Position numbers and translations under genes: made by a program. From Mesocentrotus franciscanus (lineage: Eukaryota > Echinodermata > Echinoidea > Camarodonta > Strongylocentrotidae): 64,000 nt of DNA. This document shows, piece after piece, positions 45,200-58,400 of the stretch. The first letter of the stretch is position 1. Each line of letters starts with the position of its first letter. The stretch is from assembly GCA_037976565.1 (NCBI GenBank), contig CP137668.1, positions 34,858,088-34,922,087 of the forward strand, given 5' to 3'. A model generated the notes under the pieces. The model was not told the origin of the DNA, did no database searches, and saw only the letters and a list, made by a program, of their open reading frames with translations.

Positions 45200-45475
45200 C
45201 ACGTACTCTCGAGTATGAGCAACTCTAGCGAATGAGGCTGTCGTCTGAACGGGGGCATCCCAAGAGACGAACTTCCCATGAGACTGACGGCCCTCGAAAC
45301 CGACCATGTTGGTCTGGTGAACCCACAGAAAAGTTGTCAGACGGCATACGAGAGAGGCTTGTCACTCTCGTCGGCTGTCGACCTCGTAAACCCTCGGATA
45401 ACTTTTCCGAAGGCCCGTCAGACCGACGACGTTATCTGTCTCGTGGGCTGTGGCCATCTGAACATTGTTAAAGAT
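45200..45475. repeat. GACTGACGG/CTCGTGGGCT palindromic repeat, best copy
   Basis: It contains CATGAGACTGACGGCCCTCG, AACCGACCATGTTGGTCTGG, GAGGCTTGTCACTCTCGTCG, AACTTTTCCGAAGGCCCGTC and TCGTGGGCTGTGGCC. Several parts are self-complementary. It abuts the 3' UTR side of gene B's last coding exon. Other copies are near 24245, 28440 and 51250. Confidence 0.5.
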
Positions 45476-45494
45476 AGTCGCGGTGTATTGTTTC

Positions 45495-45636
45495 TTACTT
45501 GAGTGTGAGAAGTTCTTCTGAAAGTTGTTTCATATGCTCACTTTCCCTGTCCTGTGTTGCAAGCTGAGTCTTCAGGACTTGCTCTACATCACGTGTACAA
45601 CACTCTGTGTAATACACATCGGCGCTGTTGCAAAAT
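45495..45636 (-). CDS. Gene B exon 15: C-terminal coiled coil and stop
   Basis: After GATCCTGTAG it encodes FCNSADVYYTECCTRDVEQV, LKTQLATQDRESEHMKQLSE, ELLTLK and TAA at 45497-45495. The amphipathic heptads resemble a mitofusin-type C-terminal heptad region, though shorter. Confidence 0.65.
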
Positions 45637-46690
45637 CTACAGGATCAGGTATTAAAGAGACGTCAATTGTTGTTGGATGCTTTTAACATAAATGAACACA
45701 AAAAAAGATATAATGATGCGCTCCAGTTACCTTTTCCAAGATAGAATCATGTGAAGAACATAAAACCTCACTACAGTAAAATATATAGACGTTCATAACG
45801 AATTATTGTTGATTGGTATACTTCTTTATGAATAAAGTGTCAATGCAAGTTTGTTTTATTAGACAAAGAACAACTAAATTTCGAACCCAGTAATCTGTGG
45901 TTCACAGTCCGGATACTTATCCACTCGACCACATCATCTCTAGTTATTCAATTAAACTTTTCTAAATAGAAAACTGAAACATGTACACAAGTGTTTAATA
46001 ATTATTACAAAACACCTGAAATAACCTATTTATGTCTGAGTGATTTTATATTTATTCTTGGAAGCCGTATATTATAGAATAGGAGACTAATTTTAGTTAT
46101 CACATTTCGAGTAGAAGCAGTTGATAACTACTTGTAGTTTTCAGACGTACACTTGTTTCTTCAAAAAGAAAGTTGTCGTGTAGCTTAAAAACGGAAATAC
46201 GTTGCCACCTTGGACAAGCAGTGACGTATCTAAATATGATGGCGCCCGAGGCCAAAACTAAAATTGCTCATTTCTAATGCAACGTACCCTGCGTATTGCG
46301 GCGTATGTGATTTAATATAATCATAATTTTTCTTCCATTTGTTCGCCTCTTTCAAGTGCCGCTGGGCCAGCCCCCTCCCCGTAAATTCGCCACTGAGGGC
46401 ATGATAAAAACTGAACCACTTACGCCTCTACAGCCTCGTAACATCTCTTCTTCACATCTTCGAGACAGATCAGAGAGTTTTGTTGTGTGGATGTTAGGCT
46501 CTCCAATTTACTTTCGATAGAAGCCCTGATCCATTGTCGAACCTGCATGAAAAAACACCCGCAGCGGCCGCGATTCGGCGAAGAAGGACGTTACGCTCTT
46601 CATCGGTTTCAACTGCAGGTAATTAAGTGTGAGAAATAATTTTAAAATGATAATAATTATAATAACAACAACAACAACAACAACAACAAC

Positions 46691-46734
<44 letters not shown>

Positions 46735-49700
46735 TAAGAATAATAATGATAATAATAATATTAATAAAAATAATAATATGATAAAAATAATGATAATAAT
46801 GAAACCGGTTCCTTATCTAGCACTTAACGATTAACTGACCAAAGTGCTTACAAAACAGTACAATATTATCATTACCCCGGTCACTGGATTCAATGCATAT
46901 TATAGTGCACATTCTTCACTCCCTAGGTAGCATTTCAGCTAGTAACCTTGTTTAAGTGCGCGCTCTTGCTAATACCTCCACAAAGACGTTCGCATTCTAC
47001 CGGGTACCCAATTAACGCCTGGATGAAGAGGAGCAATGTAGATAAAATGCCTTGTTCAAGGACATAAGTGCCATACCGGGGCTCGAACCCACGACCTTTG
47101 CATTTCCATTCAAGTGATTAAACCACTTGACTACGACACCTCTAATTCTCTTTTGGTTAACATTTAGCTTATTAGCTTATTAGCGTATTAATCGTTAATA
47201 CCGAACCGACTCCACATCGACCCCAATCTGACTGAATGCTTTGGATACAGGGAGCAAAGTAATATGTTGTTCGGTCTGTAGATGTTCTGGTGTCGGTCTT
47301 GTTGTTATGACTGAAGTATGATCAATTAATCCCCTCTGTGCCCGGGTAATTGTTTGTCAAACTAAAAGAAAACGGAAAGTGCAAATTAAGTCTTCCAAAG
47401 TGGGATTTAAATTCAGAAAAAGAGGTGCCGAAACAAAAGACTTTTGCTCCGGGCTTAAAATCGTCAAAGAAGTAAGGTACGTGTTAGGTTTGTGATTATA
47501 GGCTTATGTTATTCGTTAAGGATTAGAGTCCATGATATTCATTCCACTCAGGTAGTCAGGGTTGTAATTCGGAGTTCGGTTAGTGTAGGCAAAAGGACAA
47601 CCGAGCATTTGTCAAACCTTGCGATCGCATCGTATATACGCGGTGTTCATGGATGTTACATGGTATCGTATGCGAGTTGTCGTAGGCGAGGTTAATGGTG
47701 ATGACAAGGAATTAAATATTCCGAGAGTAAAAATGAAACAGCTGTTTAGCTGCCAGAATTCATAGGCGATGCCCTTAATTGAAAGGAAATGAAAGCAAGT
47801 AAACTGAGATGTAAACTAATATGTTCAGGATGGACTTTATTTTACATGTAAATAATGTTTAAAGATAAAGTTGAGTTCTGGTCACGCGTTTGCATTGTGA
47901 AAGAAACGGTGTGGAATCGATCAGAAAAAGTTGATCATGTAGCATATAAGTATTGGTGTGTACTGCAAGGTTCTGGAATCATCAAAATGATAATCAAAAA
48001 GATAAAATATTTGGCCCAGTCTTGGTAAAAGTAACAAGCACTGTACACAGAAAAATGTATATGGGACTACACAAACATGTGGTATAAAAATGAGGCCCAC
48101 ATTTTTTAAGCTGTTACATGTCATATTTAGAAAATGAAGGCACTTGAAGAGCCATGCTTTTGAGGGAACATTTTTTTCTCTGTAGTTTTCCACACTTGTA
48201 TAATAACAATAAAAACGCTCACTAATTATTTTTCACCTCTCCCCAGAACTCAACCTTCTCTTTAAGTGTAGCGTGACTAATCAGATATCAAAATACAATG
48301 TTATTCAATGTACTTTAAAGTTCTAACCGTTTTTTCCAAGAAGAATTCCCCATTTCTCACTATGATATCGGTGATGGAACCGAAACGAGTAAAATTGTGA
48401 AGAATATAACAAGACAGATCGAGTGAAGAAATCTCGAGGAAATACTCGACGAAACAGTTCCTAAAATGCGTCCATGAAGTTCACGTGATTATTGGCGCAG
48501 CTACGGAAAAGGGCACAAGGGCACATGCCCCGATCGAATAGCGAAATAAAAAAAGGGGGAAAAGTGAGCTAAAATATGATGGACAAGGGGAATGTGACAA
48601 ATGACGCTATGACCACTTGTCTTCTTAATTTGCATTCCACCCACCGAGTCAGAGTCCCCCCTCCCTTGTTGACAGTCCGCCATCAACGTCTGGACCCACT
48701 ACCCCACTGTATTTGAAATTTGGTCTACTCAGTACAAAATGTAATGTCCACTCTCATCACCCTCACAAAGATGATGAATGATTGACTACCTGCGCTGATC
48801 CGCCTGCGTCTCGAGGCAAAGGAGGACCACACGGCCCGCTCGGTGATTCCTGTTAGGGCCCTCTGAAGCGCCCCCTCTGGAATCTGGGCCCCTTCCTCGA
48901 TCTGCTTTATACGTGGCTCGAGTTGAAACGCCCTCGGTGGTTGGTGAGGGAATTCTTCCATGTGCTTCTCGTAGGAATCTGTGTAAAGATAATTGGATCA
49001 TGATTTGGACCTGTGTTTTAAAAAAAAATAGTTAAATCAACGCTTACATTGGGTTTCAATACCTAAATTACTTAATAATAATAATTATAAGCCAATGAGA
49101 CTAAAGGGTGATAACTAATTAAGCTCAGATGTATATGCAAAAAAAATATTAATTATGGATTTAGTGAAATAAACTTATACAACTTGAGGAAATACTGGGT
49201 TACAGATGGAATAGGTAAGTCTTAAGACGATCTTTAAAACTGGAGTATGTTGCAATACAGCGAAGTGATGGGGGAAGCTTATTCTATAATTTGGCTGCTG
49301 CATGTGAAAAAGCATTGTCTCCCCATGAATGATGGGTACGGGGAATTTGCAGCAAATTATCACTTCCAGATCTTAAGGTACGAGTTGGATTGTAGGGGTG
49401 TAGTGAGTCTTTAATATATTGGGTTGAAATTCCATGGAGGGCCCGATAAACAAGTAACATAATTTTGAAGTGGACCCTTTTCTGGACAGGTAGCCAGTGT
49501 AGAGAGCGTAATATAGGCGTAATAGAGGACATTCTTGGTGTGAAAGTAAGGAGTCTTGCACTGGAATTTTGGAGGGATTGCAGTCTATCTTGCTGCTGTT
49601 TGGTGAGTCCAAATAGAATAGAATTAAACAAATCTAAGCGATATGAGATTATATAGATTCCTAATGTAAATAATGATAAATAATTATAAAACGGTGCTTA

Positions 49701-52700
49701 TAAATAGCAGTCGTATATTCAGGGGCAACAACCCCCCTTAAAATACAATATGGGATACCTTATGTACACAAAAGGTTTAAAGTGTCCTTCAGATGTTTTC
49801 TTGCCCCCTTGTAAATTTTAAACCCCAAAGGCACAAATCTGATTTTATTTTGTTGTCCTTTGCTCGTCAGAATCTTTTTTAAACTGTGCTTCCTCCCGTT
49901 TACCTTGATCAACCTTTGCCTTAGAGATGGGTAAAGGGGAAGTTCTGTTAACAAAATTGGAGAACAAAAATACAACATAGGCCTAGTTATGAAATAAATG
50001 GGGACTTAATTTGATTTTTATTGTGAATGTTTTTCGCCCATTTTTGTTTAAATTTAAAAAAACAAAAATTGCCGTCAATGAGTATCCAGCCTCCAGAACA
50101 TAACGTTCATTTTAGTGCACTGTTACGCCAAAAAATTTCAAGGATTTAATGTTGCAACTTAAGAGCAATAATAATATCTTTTCGAAACAGAACTAAGCAT
50201 ATGTAAAGTACTTTATAATAACCTACTTGAAACTATCAGTGTGATTATTAATGACGTTTTAATATCAAGGTTCTATCTCCGAAAATAGTAAAGAGGATTG
50301 TTACCTATTCTCAAAGTTTCAATGAGAGTACTTTTGTTAAGCTGAGATCATAGAAACATAGTCATATGTAAAAGAACTCTTACAGTCCCTAAAATAGAAT
50401 CTAATAAGTTGTTTTGCGTTTTCAAAGGTATGAACAAATGTCAGATAGAAAACGCTAAATGTGTGACATTTCTCTCACCTAAGATACCGAATGAGTAGTC
50501 ATCGCAGACCTTCGCCGTAGCGCGCTGAAACTCCGCCAGCATCTTCCGATACCAGTCCATGAGGGCTCTCTATTAACAATATATATTGAAAAGCAGTTTA
50601 AATTAATGAAATACCTAAGTTATACATGAAATTACTTTGCAGGGCAATGAGTTTCACATATAATTTAGACCCACAAAATTAATGAGTGTGGCGTAGGCCT
50701 GCAATTTTCGAATTAGTGGCAATTAATCAGCGAGCCAAACAAACAAGCACATTCGTTTAGATTTATGCCTTTAGTGCCTTTATGTAAATAAATTATGAAT
50801 TGGCCGATTTATTCAAGACTATCATGCCAGACCGACTCACCTCAGCATAACTATGCACTTGGTCCTCCTCGAATCGATCAGCAACCGAGCTTCTTTTTAA
50901 AGTCTGGGTCATTTTCTTGCTAACCTCAGTCATACAGTGAAATACCTAAGACCAGAAGACAATCATATTGAATGGAACGAGATTAATGCTGGCGTGCGAT
51001 TGTGCATTATGCTTATTTTTTTATTTTTGTAATTATCAAACGATTGATTTTGTTGGCTAGAGAACATCCTAATTACAAACTGAATCTCAGTTTCATGCCA
51101 TTTCTGGTAATGGCAGCTCTCATTTTCAAGTCTCAATGGTACATGTAACAATACTGTACAGGAACAGTTTTCTGCATTTCTAACAAACCAAAATTAAGGT
51201 AACTTAGAAATGGAAAACATAATAAAAACGAATCTCTTTGGTTCAAGATACTAGGACTCAAGATGGCTATAGCCCAAGAGACTGACATCCTATGAGATTG
51301 ACATATCAGTCTCGTGAAACTTCTATAACTTTTCTGAAGGTTCACGAGACCGATCTTGTCAGTCGTGTCGGCTGTCGGCCTCGTTGGCTGGCGATCTACA
51401 GGGAATGAACGAGAGGGGGGCCCGCAGAGAATGGTAGGCCTAAATCAAGAGCACAAACGAAACCATATGAGGACAGAAATATTAGATGATGCGCTGAAAA
51501 TTAACATTCAGTTTAGATGGTATGAATATGTTTTGAAAAATGAATAAAGTCCATAAAGGCACAAATACATAGTCCATACTAGCACGTTATTGGAGAATAA
51601 ATTAATCACATGGATTACATGTATTTGATAACTGTTAAAGTAAACCGTATAAAGCGTGATTAATCCTACCGATTGAGAGAGTATGTTCAAAGCATTATTT
51701 TTCTTGTGTTGGCACTCCTCCACAAGCTCGGCTCGCTTTATTTGAAATGATTCCAGACTCTTCTTCAAGCAGTCAGTTTTGACTTTGCCATCTGACCTAC
51801 AGGGAAAAATACACAATAACAAGATGCTAGATTGACAAAAGGAAACACGTCCGGCATATCCAATTATTCCAGATTTATAATTTCAAAGTTGTTAAAGCCA
51901 TCGTCATGTTCATTTGTTATTTGTTATTGCGAGTCACAGATTTTATGTAAATATTTTGTGATCTTCTTTACCTTCATTAGAATTAACATTGTTCTCCCAG
52001 AGGGTCCCACAATTAGTATTACTCCGGTATTGCCAGTTGCCTAAATAACACACCTGGGTCGAGAGGGGCTAATGTGGGTAAAATGCTTTGTCCAAACATG
52101 TAAGCACTGACTAAGGATTAAATCCAATTAGTTAAAGGCCTTCACCACAGCGCTCCCACTGCTATTTACTTTAAGTGGTGGATCATAGCCATGGCAACTG
52201 ATAGAAAATTGATCTAAAATGGCCGTCCATGTATTCTTTTATCTTTGAAATGACACTGAACGACCATGTTTGGCTATCATCATATATGGAACTTAACCTA
52301 CCCCTACACCATACGTCTGAAGGGACTCTGTTATTTTGTGTTTCGCCCCCTTGCTCAACAACGTTTTTTATTCATTCTTACACCCGGCTTTGAATCTCTG
52401 CATCCACTTCAGTAACACTTTTGACGCACTGATGTAAGACCTCTTGACACGTGTCTCGGTTAAGATGCAATTTGGCGGTCATGCCGGCAGAGGTAGCTCT
52501 CTCCTTTAAAATTAAAGATGGGAAGGTAGATTTTGGCCCAAAAAAATAAAGTTAGACAGTGGCAAGATATATATTTAGCAAATCAATTTTGATGATATAA
52601 TGATTATTATTTTTACTGTTGCTCGATTATAAAAATTAGAAAGTTTACATTTTCTTCCGCATACATGTTGATTGAATTTTCATCATTCTTAAATGTGCCT

Positions 52701-55395
52701 AATTTGACAAGAATCTGAAATGATAAAACATAGTAGATAAACCAGCTTCACCCGAACTTGATCCAAGTTACCTTTATTTTCGAGACGAACCGCTGGAAAG
52801 TGCATTCTCGTTCTTCCCATCCCTTGATTAAGAATCCTACAAGAGACGAGTTGATTTGAGGATGAAATAATGAGGTAATAGATAAAATCGAAAGTATTCC
52901 TCACAGTAAAAAAAAAAAAGGGGGGGGGTGTCGGAGTATAGTGGTTCAATCAATTGACTGTCAATCCAAGGGTTGAGGGTTCGCATCCCAGCCCGGCACT
53001 AACGTCCTTTGGCAAGACATTAATCCACATTTGCCACTCTTCACCGAGGTGTAAACATGGTAAATGGGTACCTAGCAATTGTTGATGTACTAATAATAGA
53101 ATGATCCTCAGGAAGATCAGCATTAATGCTGACGAGGCCTGGGTAAAACAAAAGTTGTTATTATTGCGGCATATTAATAATGTTGTAAGTCTCTCCAGAT
53201 CGCTGTTTATTTCACATATGTGTAAAATGATTAGAGAGTGATACACCTTTAGACAGTTATCTAGTTTATAACACAATATATGTCATGTTAAAAACTAACA
53301 ATGTATTACTCTACATTATCTGTTATTAAGGGTGAGTCCCACAATTAAACACATCCCTCCCCCAAATCTAATTTCAAATTGTCTTGCAACTATTGTATTT
53401 TTACAATATTTATGTACGAGACCCAAGCATGTGACTCTTTGAATTCATTTACATTTCATTCTGTTAAGAACAATGATCCAGGATTTTGATTAAAAAGGGA
53501 AATAATTTTAAAAGATATCGGACGAGCGGAAGAAAAGTTTATCACATTTGCAATTGCCTTTAGAGTCTACAATTTGAAGATGGCTAATTTTTGTCTATAA
53601 TTAAGGTGTGCCCGATTGAGTGTTAAAAGAGGGCACGCATGGGCCGAATGCAATTTTGTAATAGTATTGACTAACCTTTTTCATCAAGAGCCAAGTCGAG
53701 GGCTTCTCTTCCAGAGTAAAAGAAACATCTTTCCTCTGCTTCCTCCCTCGTATTTACGACGTCGAGTTCTTTTCAGCAACTCAAACACCGAGTCAACGTG
53801 ACGAGCTTTCACCTGTAGAAACAATAGTATGTACATTACATAAATGAAACTCTTGATGAAAATCTGCGTTGGGTTTGCCCTTTCTCCCCTTTAATGTGGG
53901 TCAATAAAGGGCCACCGGTAAAATGTCATATTTCTTTTATTAGTTATGCAGAGTCTAAAAAGAAATTAACCACGTTTCTGCCAAAAAGTGAATCTATCCT
54001 GAAGATGTCCTTCATCTGGACTCAGTGGTAGTAAAACCCTATTCCCGGAATACGTTTCAGTTATATTATTTTTAAATACTGTTGAAGAGACAACTACAGG
54101 TAATATTGAAACAGAACATTTAGGTTATTGTGGCTGATTTTTGCATGGATCTAAAAATTAATGAAAGCCTTGATAAATAGACTAACCGCTTGATTCTTGC
54201 CAAACGCTGATTTCGATGAAGGTGTGACGATCGATGACTTTATTCTAAACAAAGGAGTGTGATGGGTGCGCGGAACATCGACGTTTAAATATAATTTCTT
54301 TCTAATAAGGAGGAGAACCCCTTTCAGGCGAGGTTCTAAAGTGGGGGGGAACTCGGGTGCTCTAGTTCTTCCCCCGCCCCGCCCCAATATTTTCAACCCC
54401 CAACAAAAATCAAACTATTGATTATGAATTAATCTAAGCGAGGCACATGACTGTCTTGTACAAAATGAATGCAATAACCGCTAACCTCCCCCGCCCCCCC
54501 CCTCCCCCTCCACAAGAAAAGTATTTATATAACCTCGCCTGGCCCCCTTTGTTTACCTCTTCAGGGCGTCTTTCTCTCGCTGATAGATCCCATTGAGTGA
54601 AACCGACGATGATGTCGGGCTTAGGAAGACGTTTTCCTACTTCTACAAAATGATCCCGTTCCTGTGATGATATAAAATATGAATACATTTCAGGACATCT
54701 CAATATAACTTACATGTTATTGTGTGCTAGATATTATCTGAATTATAGAGCCAGTTGACTCTATTTAAGTTAGAGGAGTAAACTCCCTTCTTGCATCAGC
54801 TTAAGATATGGATTTACTCTGTGAAGTCTCTTGATTTCAAGAAAATTGCAAAACCCCTTCGGCCCCCTTCTCCGTCCCTCTATTTCTCCGACTATTTTTT
54901 TCACCCATTGCCTACTGGAACTGAATGACTCCTGTATTAAACATATAGGGAATATGTGAATTCAGTAGTCAATGGGTTAATTTGTAGAACGCAATAAAGA
55001 AATGTAAATAAACGTTTGAACAATAAGAAATATAATATTTGTGAACATACTTCTGGTGACATGACCGTCTTGGGATTCACAATGAATACATGAACATCCG
55101 AGTCTGCGCAGAAGACTTTAACTTTATCACCAAGCTCTCGACATTTCGTGATTCCAGGACTGGGTTCATATAAAGATAAAATGAGAAACAGGAGCATTCA
55201 GAGCGGAAATTAAGTCGAAATAATGTCTACATTCTCATTCAAGATTAATCTTACATTTCGATGCTACAATCAGAAACCAAAGTTGTCATTTCACAAACTA
55301 GAATTTAAGAATATTTTCGATTATTCATATCCGTTGACTCTTGCCAACTCGCAATCAGCAATCAAAGCAATCCTTGACTTATTATTATGAAGTTA

Positions 55396-55445
<50 letters not shown>

Positions 55446-58400
55446 CATGTAGTAGTAGTAGAAGTAAATATGGCAAATATGGATTAATGTCTTGCCAAAG
55501 GACGTAAGCGCGGGCTGGGATTCGAACCCTGAACCCTCGGATTTGGAGGCAAGTGAACGAATCACGATACCACGACACCTCCACTTACCAATCCATAATC
55601 TGGAGATCATAACTCAGCAGATGATCACTTATGACGTCATTTTCTGAAAGGTGAATCTCTATGAGATAAGTCGCATCCAGGGAACAATTTGACTTGGCAT
55701 CGCACAGATCTTCCAAGGCCTGCAAGAGAGGACAATAATTATAGAAACTTATTTTGTTATTATCATTATTATTCAATGTGTCACGCCGACCGATCTAAAC
55801 ATCCAATCTAAACTAAATTTAACTCGATAGAACTAAAGTATTTACTGTTGTGATTATAATTATGTGGAGATGTCATAGTATAGTGATTTATTCACTTGAC
55901 TCTTAAATCAATGGCTAAGGGTTCAGAACTTCAGATTCCAACCTTTCAATTACATGTATGTCCTTTGACTATTGACAAGGTATTAATCCACATTCGCCAC
56001 TCTCCACCCAGTTGTAAATGGGTACAGAATTGTTTGGTGTCTCGTCTGTTTGACCGGGTATTAATAATAATATTGGAGCGCCGGGGAGCGTCGCCACGTG
56101 ATGTCGTGAGCACTGTACAAGAATCCACCATTTGTCATCATTATTAAGGAGACTCGATGGCTCAGTGGTAGAGCAGTGGTCTCGTAACCGGGAGGACTTA
56201 AAAGCCGTCGTTCCCCTAGTTGCTTTCTTACGAGCACACACATACTTTCTTAGCAGTCAGGTAAAACAAACCATCAAGCCAAAGATCAAATCAGAGCTGC
56301 TATTCGGGCAGGATACGACACTAAGTCTCAAGAGTCTCATTTCGACAGGAAAAGCGTCATTCTTCTCATGTATCGAAAATTTCTTTAAGATTTACAAACC
56401 TTCAGCTCAAGAGACTGTCTGATTTCTAGGAACGAATGAAGGGACGCCTCCTTCTCCCTGCTCTCGACTTCCCGAACGAAGAAATATGACCCCGTTCTAG
56501 GTGGTTCCTGATCTTCCTTTTTCATACTCGTGCTGTGGTCTTGGTCCTCTTGGCCGTCTTTTACTTTGAAGTCGTTCGTGCTATCATTTCCAGTGACGTC
56601 ATTGGTCATCTTCTCGATCTGGATGAAGCAACTTGTTGTATCACCCATCCCAGAAGGGAGAAGTTCACGTCCAATCATGGCATTCAGTGTGGTTGTCTTC
56701 CCGCTACTCGTTCTGAAAGTTTTATATTAGAAGTTAGGGAGGAACATATTTCTCACCTGAGCTCGCCTTGTCATCGTGTTAGAGCCCTGGCGAAAGTAGC
56801 CACTGCATTTGTGACCATTGTCATTGTTTTCCCTCTATTAGGATAATTATTTTTCCCATCCGCTTATATCATCTTACTACTTTAGCTTGCAACCCTCTTT
56901 AGATTATGTGTAGAATAATGAAAACATTGAGAAAGCTAGGGCTCCGTGAAAATGAGGTGCCATGATGGTTTTAATATTCAAGCTTTGGTCTTCTGCATGG
57001 TTCCCGGACCCGAAGCCAAGACGTAACCTGCAATATTTAAAAAAAAGCAGCGTTAAATCTGCTTCCTTCAAAAATTGTTAATTATCATCTTAATCTAATC
57101 TCTTTAAGAATTCATATTAGGATTGACTGTCAGACGTACCCGCCAAAGAATGCTATTTTCATTTTCGTCCGTAGCAGGTCACTTTTCAGGCTCTGGATTC
57201 TCCCTTCAAGAAGATCAATTTTCTCGTGCATCGATCCCGAGTCAATACCTGCAGATATAAAGAAACAACAATGCAATGGACATGATCTAATTATGAGAAC
57301 TCACTCATTCAACGAAGTTATAAACACTCATGGACAATATGCTCATGGAATCTCACTAAATTCGTACGGAATTGGTAACCTCGGTGATGAAAATGAAGAG
57401 ATGTTGATAACTCAAATTATACAAAATAATAATGAATTAAATGCCATGGGACGGACGATACAGAAAGAGACAGCAATAACATTTTTTAAGCCGATGCGGT
57501 GAGGACTTGAGGTACGTCGTTTATTCAATGGAATGAGGAGGCGCGATGGCCCAGTGGTAGAGCAGAGGTCTCGTACATGTAACTGGGAGGTCCCGGCTTC
57601 GAAACCAGTTAATGTCCGCGTCCCCTTCGGTAATGCATTAATCCTCATTACGGAGTCCATCGGAGAGGACTTAAATCCGTCGGTATCCTGGTTGCTTACT
57701 TACGACATACATGTCATATGCCTTCTTAGCAGTCAGGCAAAATATTCATCATTTACATTTACATTTTCATTTTCATTTTAATGTTTGGGAAATACGTATA
57801 ACCAATTTATTCATCTGGTTCTTGCTCTATCTGTCTATAGAATGGTCATGGGCCCACTGTGCCTAGTTATCAACTATGTAAAATAGCCCATGTCATCAGG
57901 TCATCACGCTGAACCATCCGCTAAGATGCTTCACATACTTGAAGACAGAGCATTTACAACTGCTGCTCATTTACTGTAGAATAACCTACCCAGATTTCTT
58001 CTCAACTAGGAATCTCTCAATACCTTCAAATTAATCTCTCAAAACTCATCATATCTGTTAATAACATCATTGTAAAGCGCATTTGAACATGTATGTATGG
58101 AAAATACGCTATATAAATAGTAGTAGTAATAGTACAACAATTACTAGCTTTTAGAAAGATTTTTTGAATATTGAGAAAAGAAAAAAGAAGAGAAAAAGAA
58201 CTTTAATTTGATTTTGAGCTGTACTCGGTAAAGTGTACTACATCTAACATCTTCGTATGTGTACGCTTGCACAGGTGCATCAATTTCGGTAGATGCGTAC
58301 TCATGCCCAAATATTCTATATGTCTCATGCGTACACGTATAGCCTATATAGGCCATGATATTAATGAGCGAGACACATGTTGTAATGGGGATTCCCCGAG

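Larger units (their letters stand above)
46400..47858 (+). repeat. Large duplicated block, copy 2 (partner of 9940-11715)
   Basis: Direct-oriented match to copy 1 over most of its length, without the Harbinger-like MITE (unfilled TAA at 47143-47145). It lies in the gene B intron between exons 13 and 14. It has a longer (AAC)n/(AAT)n tract and a short extra segment near 46452-46498. Confidence 0.8.

Noticed and set aside
48501..48700. Extra 3' exon of gene B
   Set aside because: The frame has no acceptor in the right phase and the sequence resembles a dispersed repeat. Exons 14 and 15 at 45.7 kb link in phase instead.
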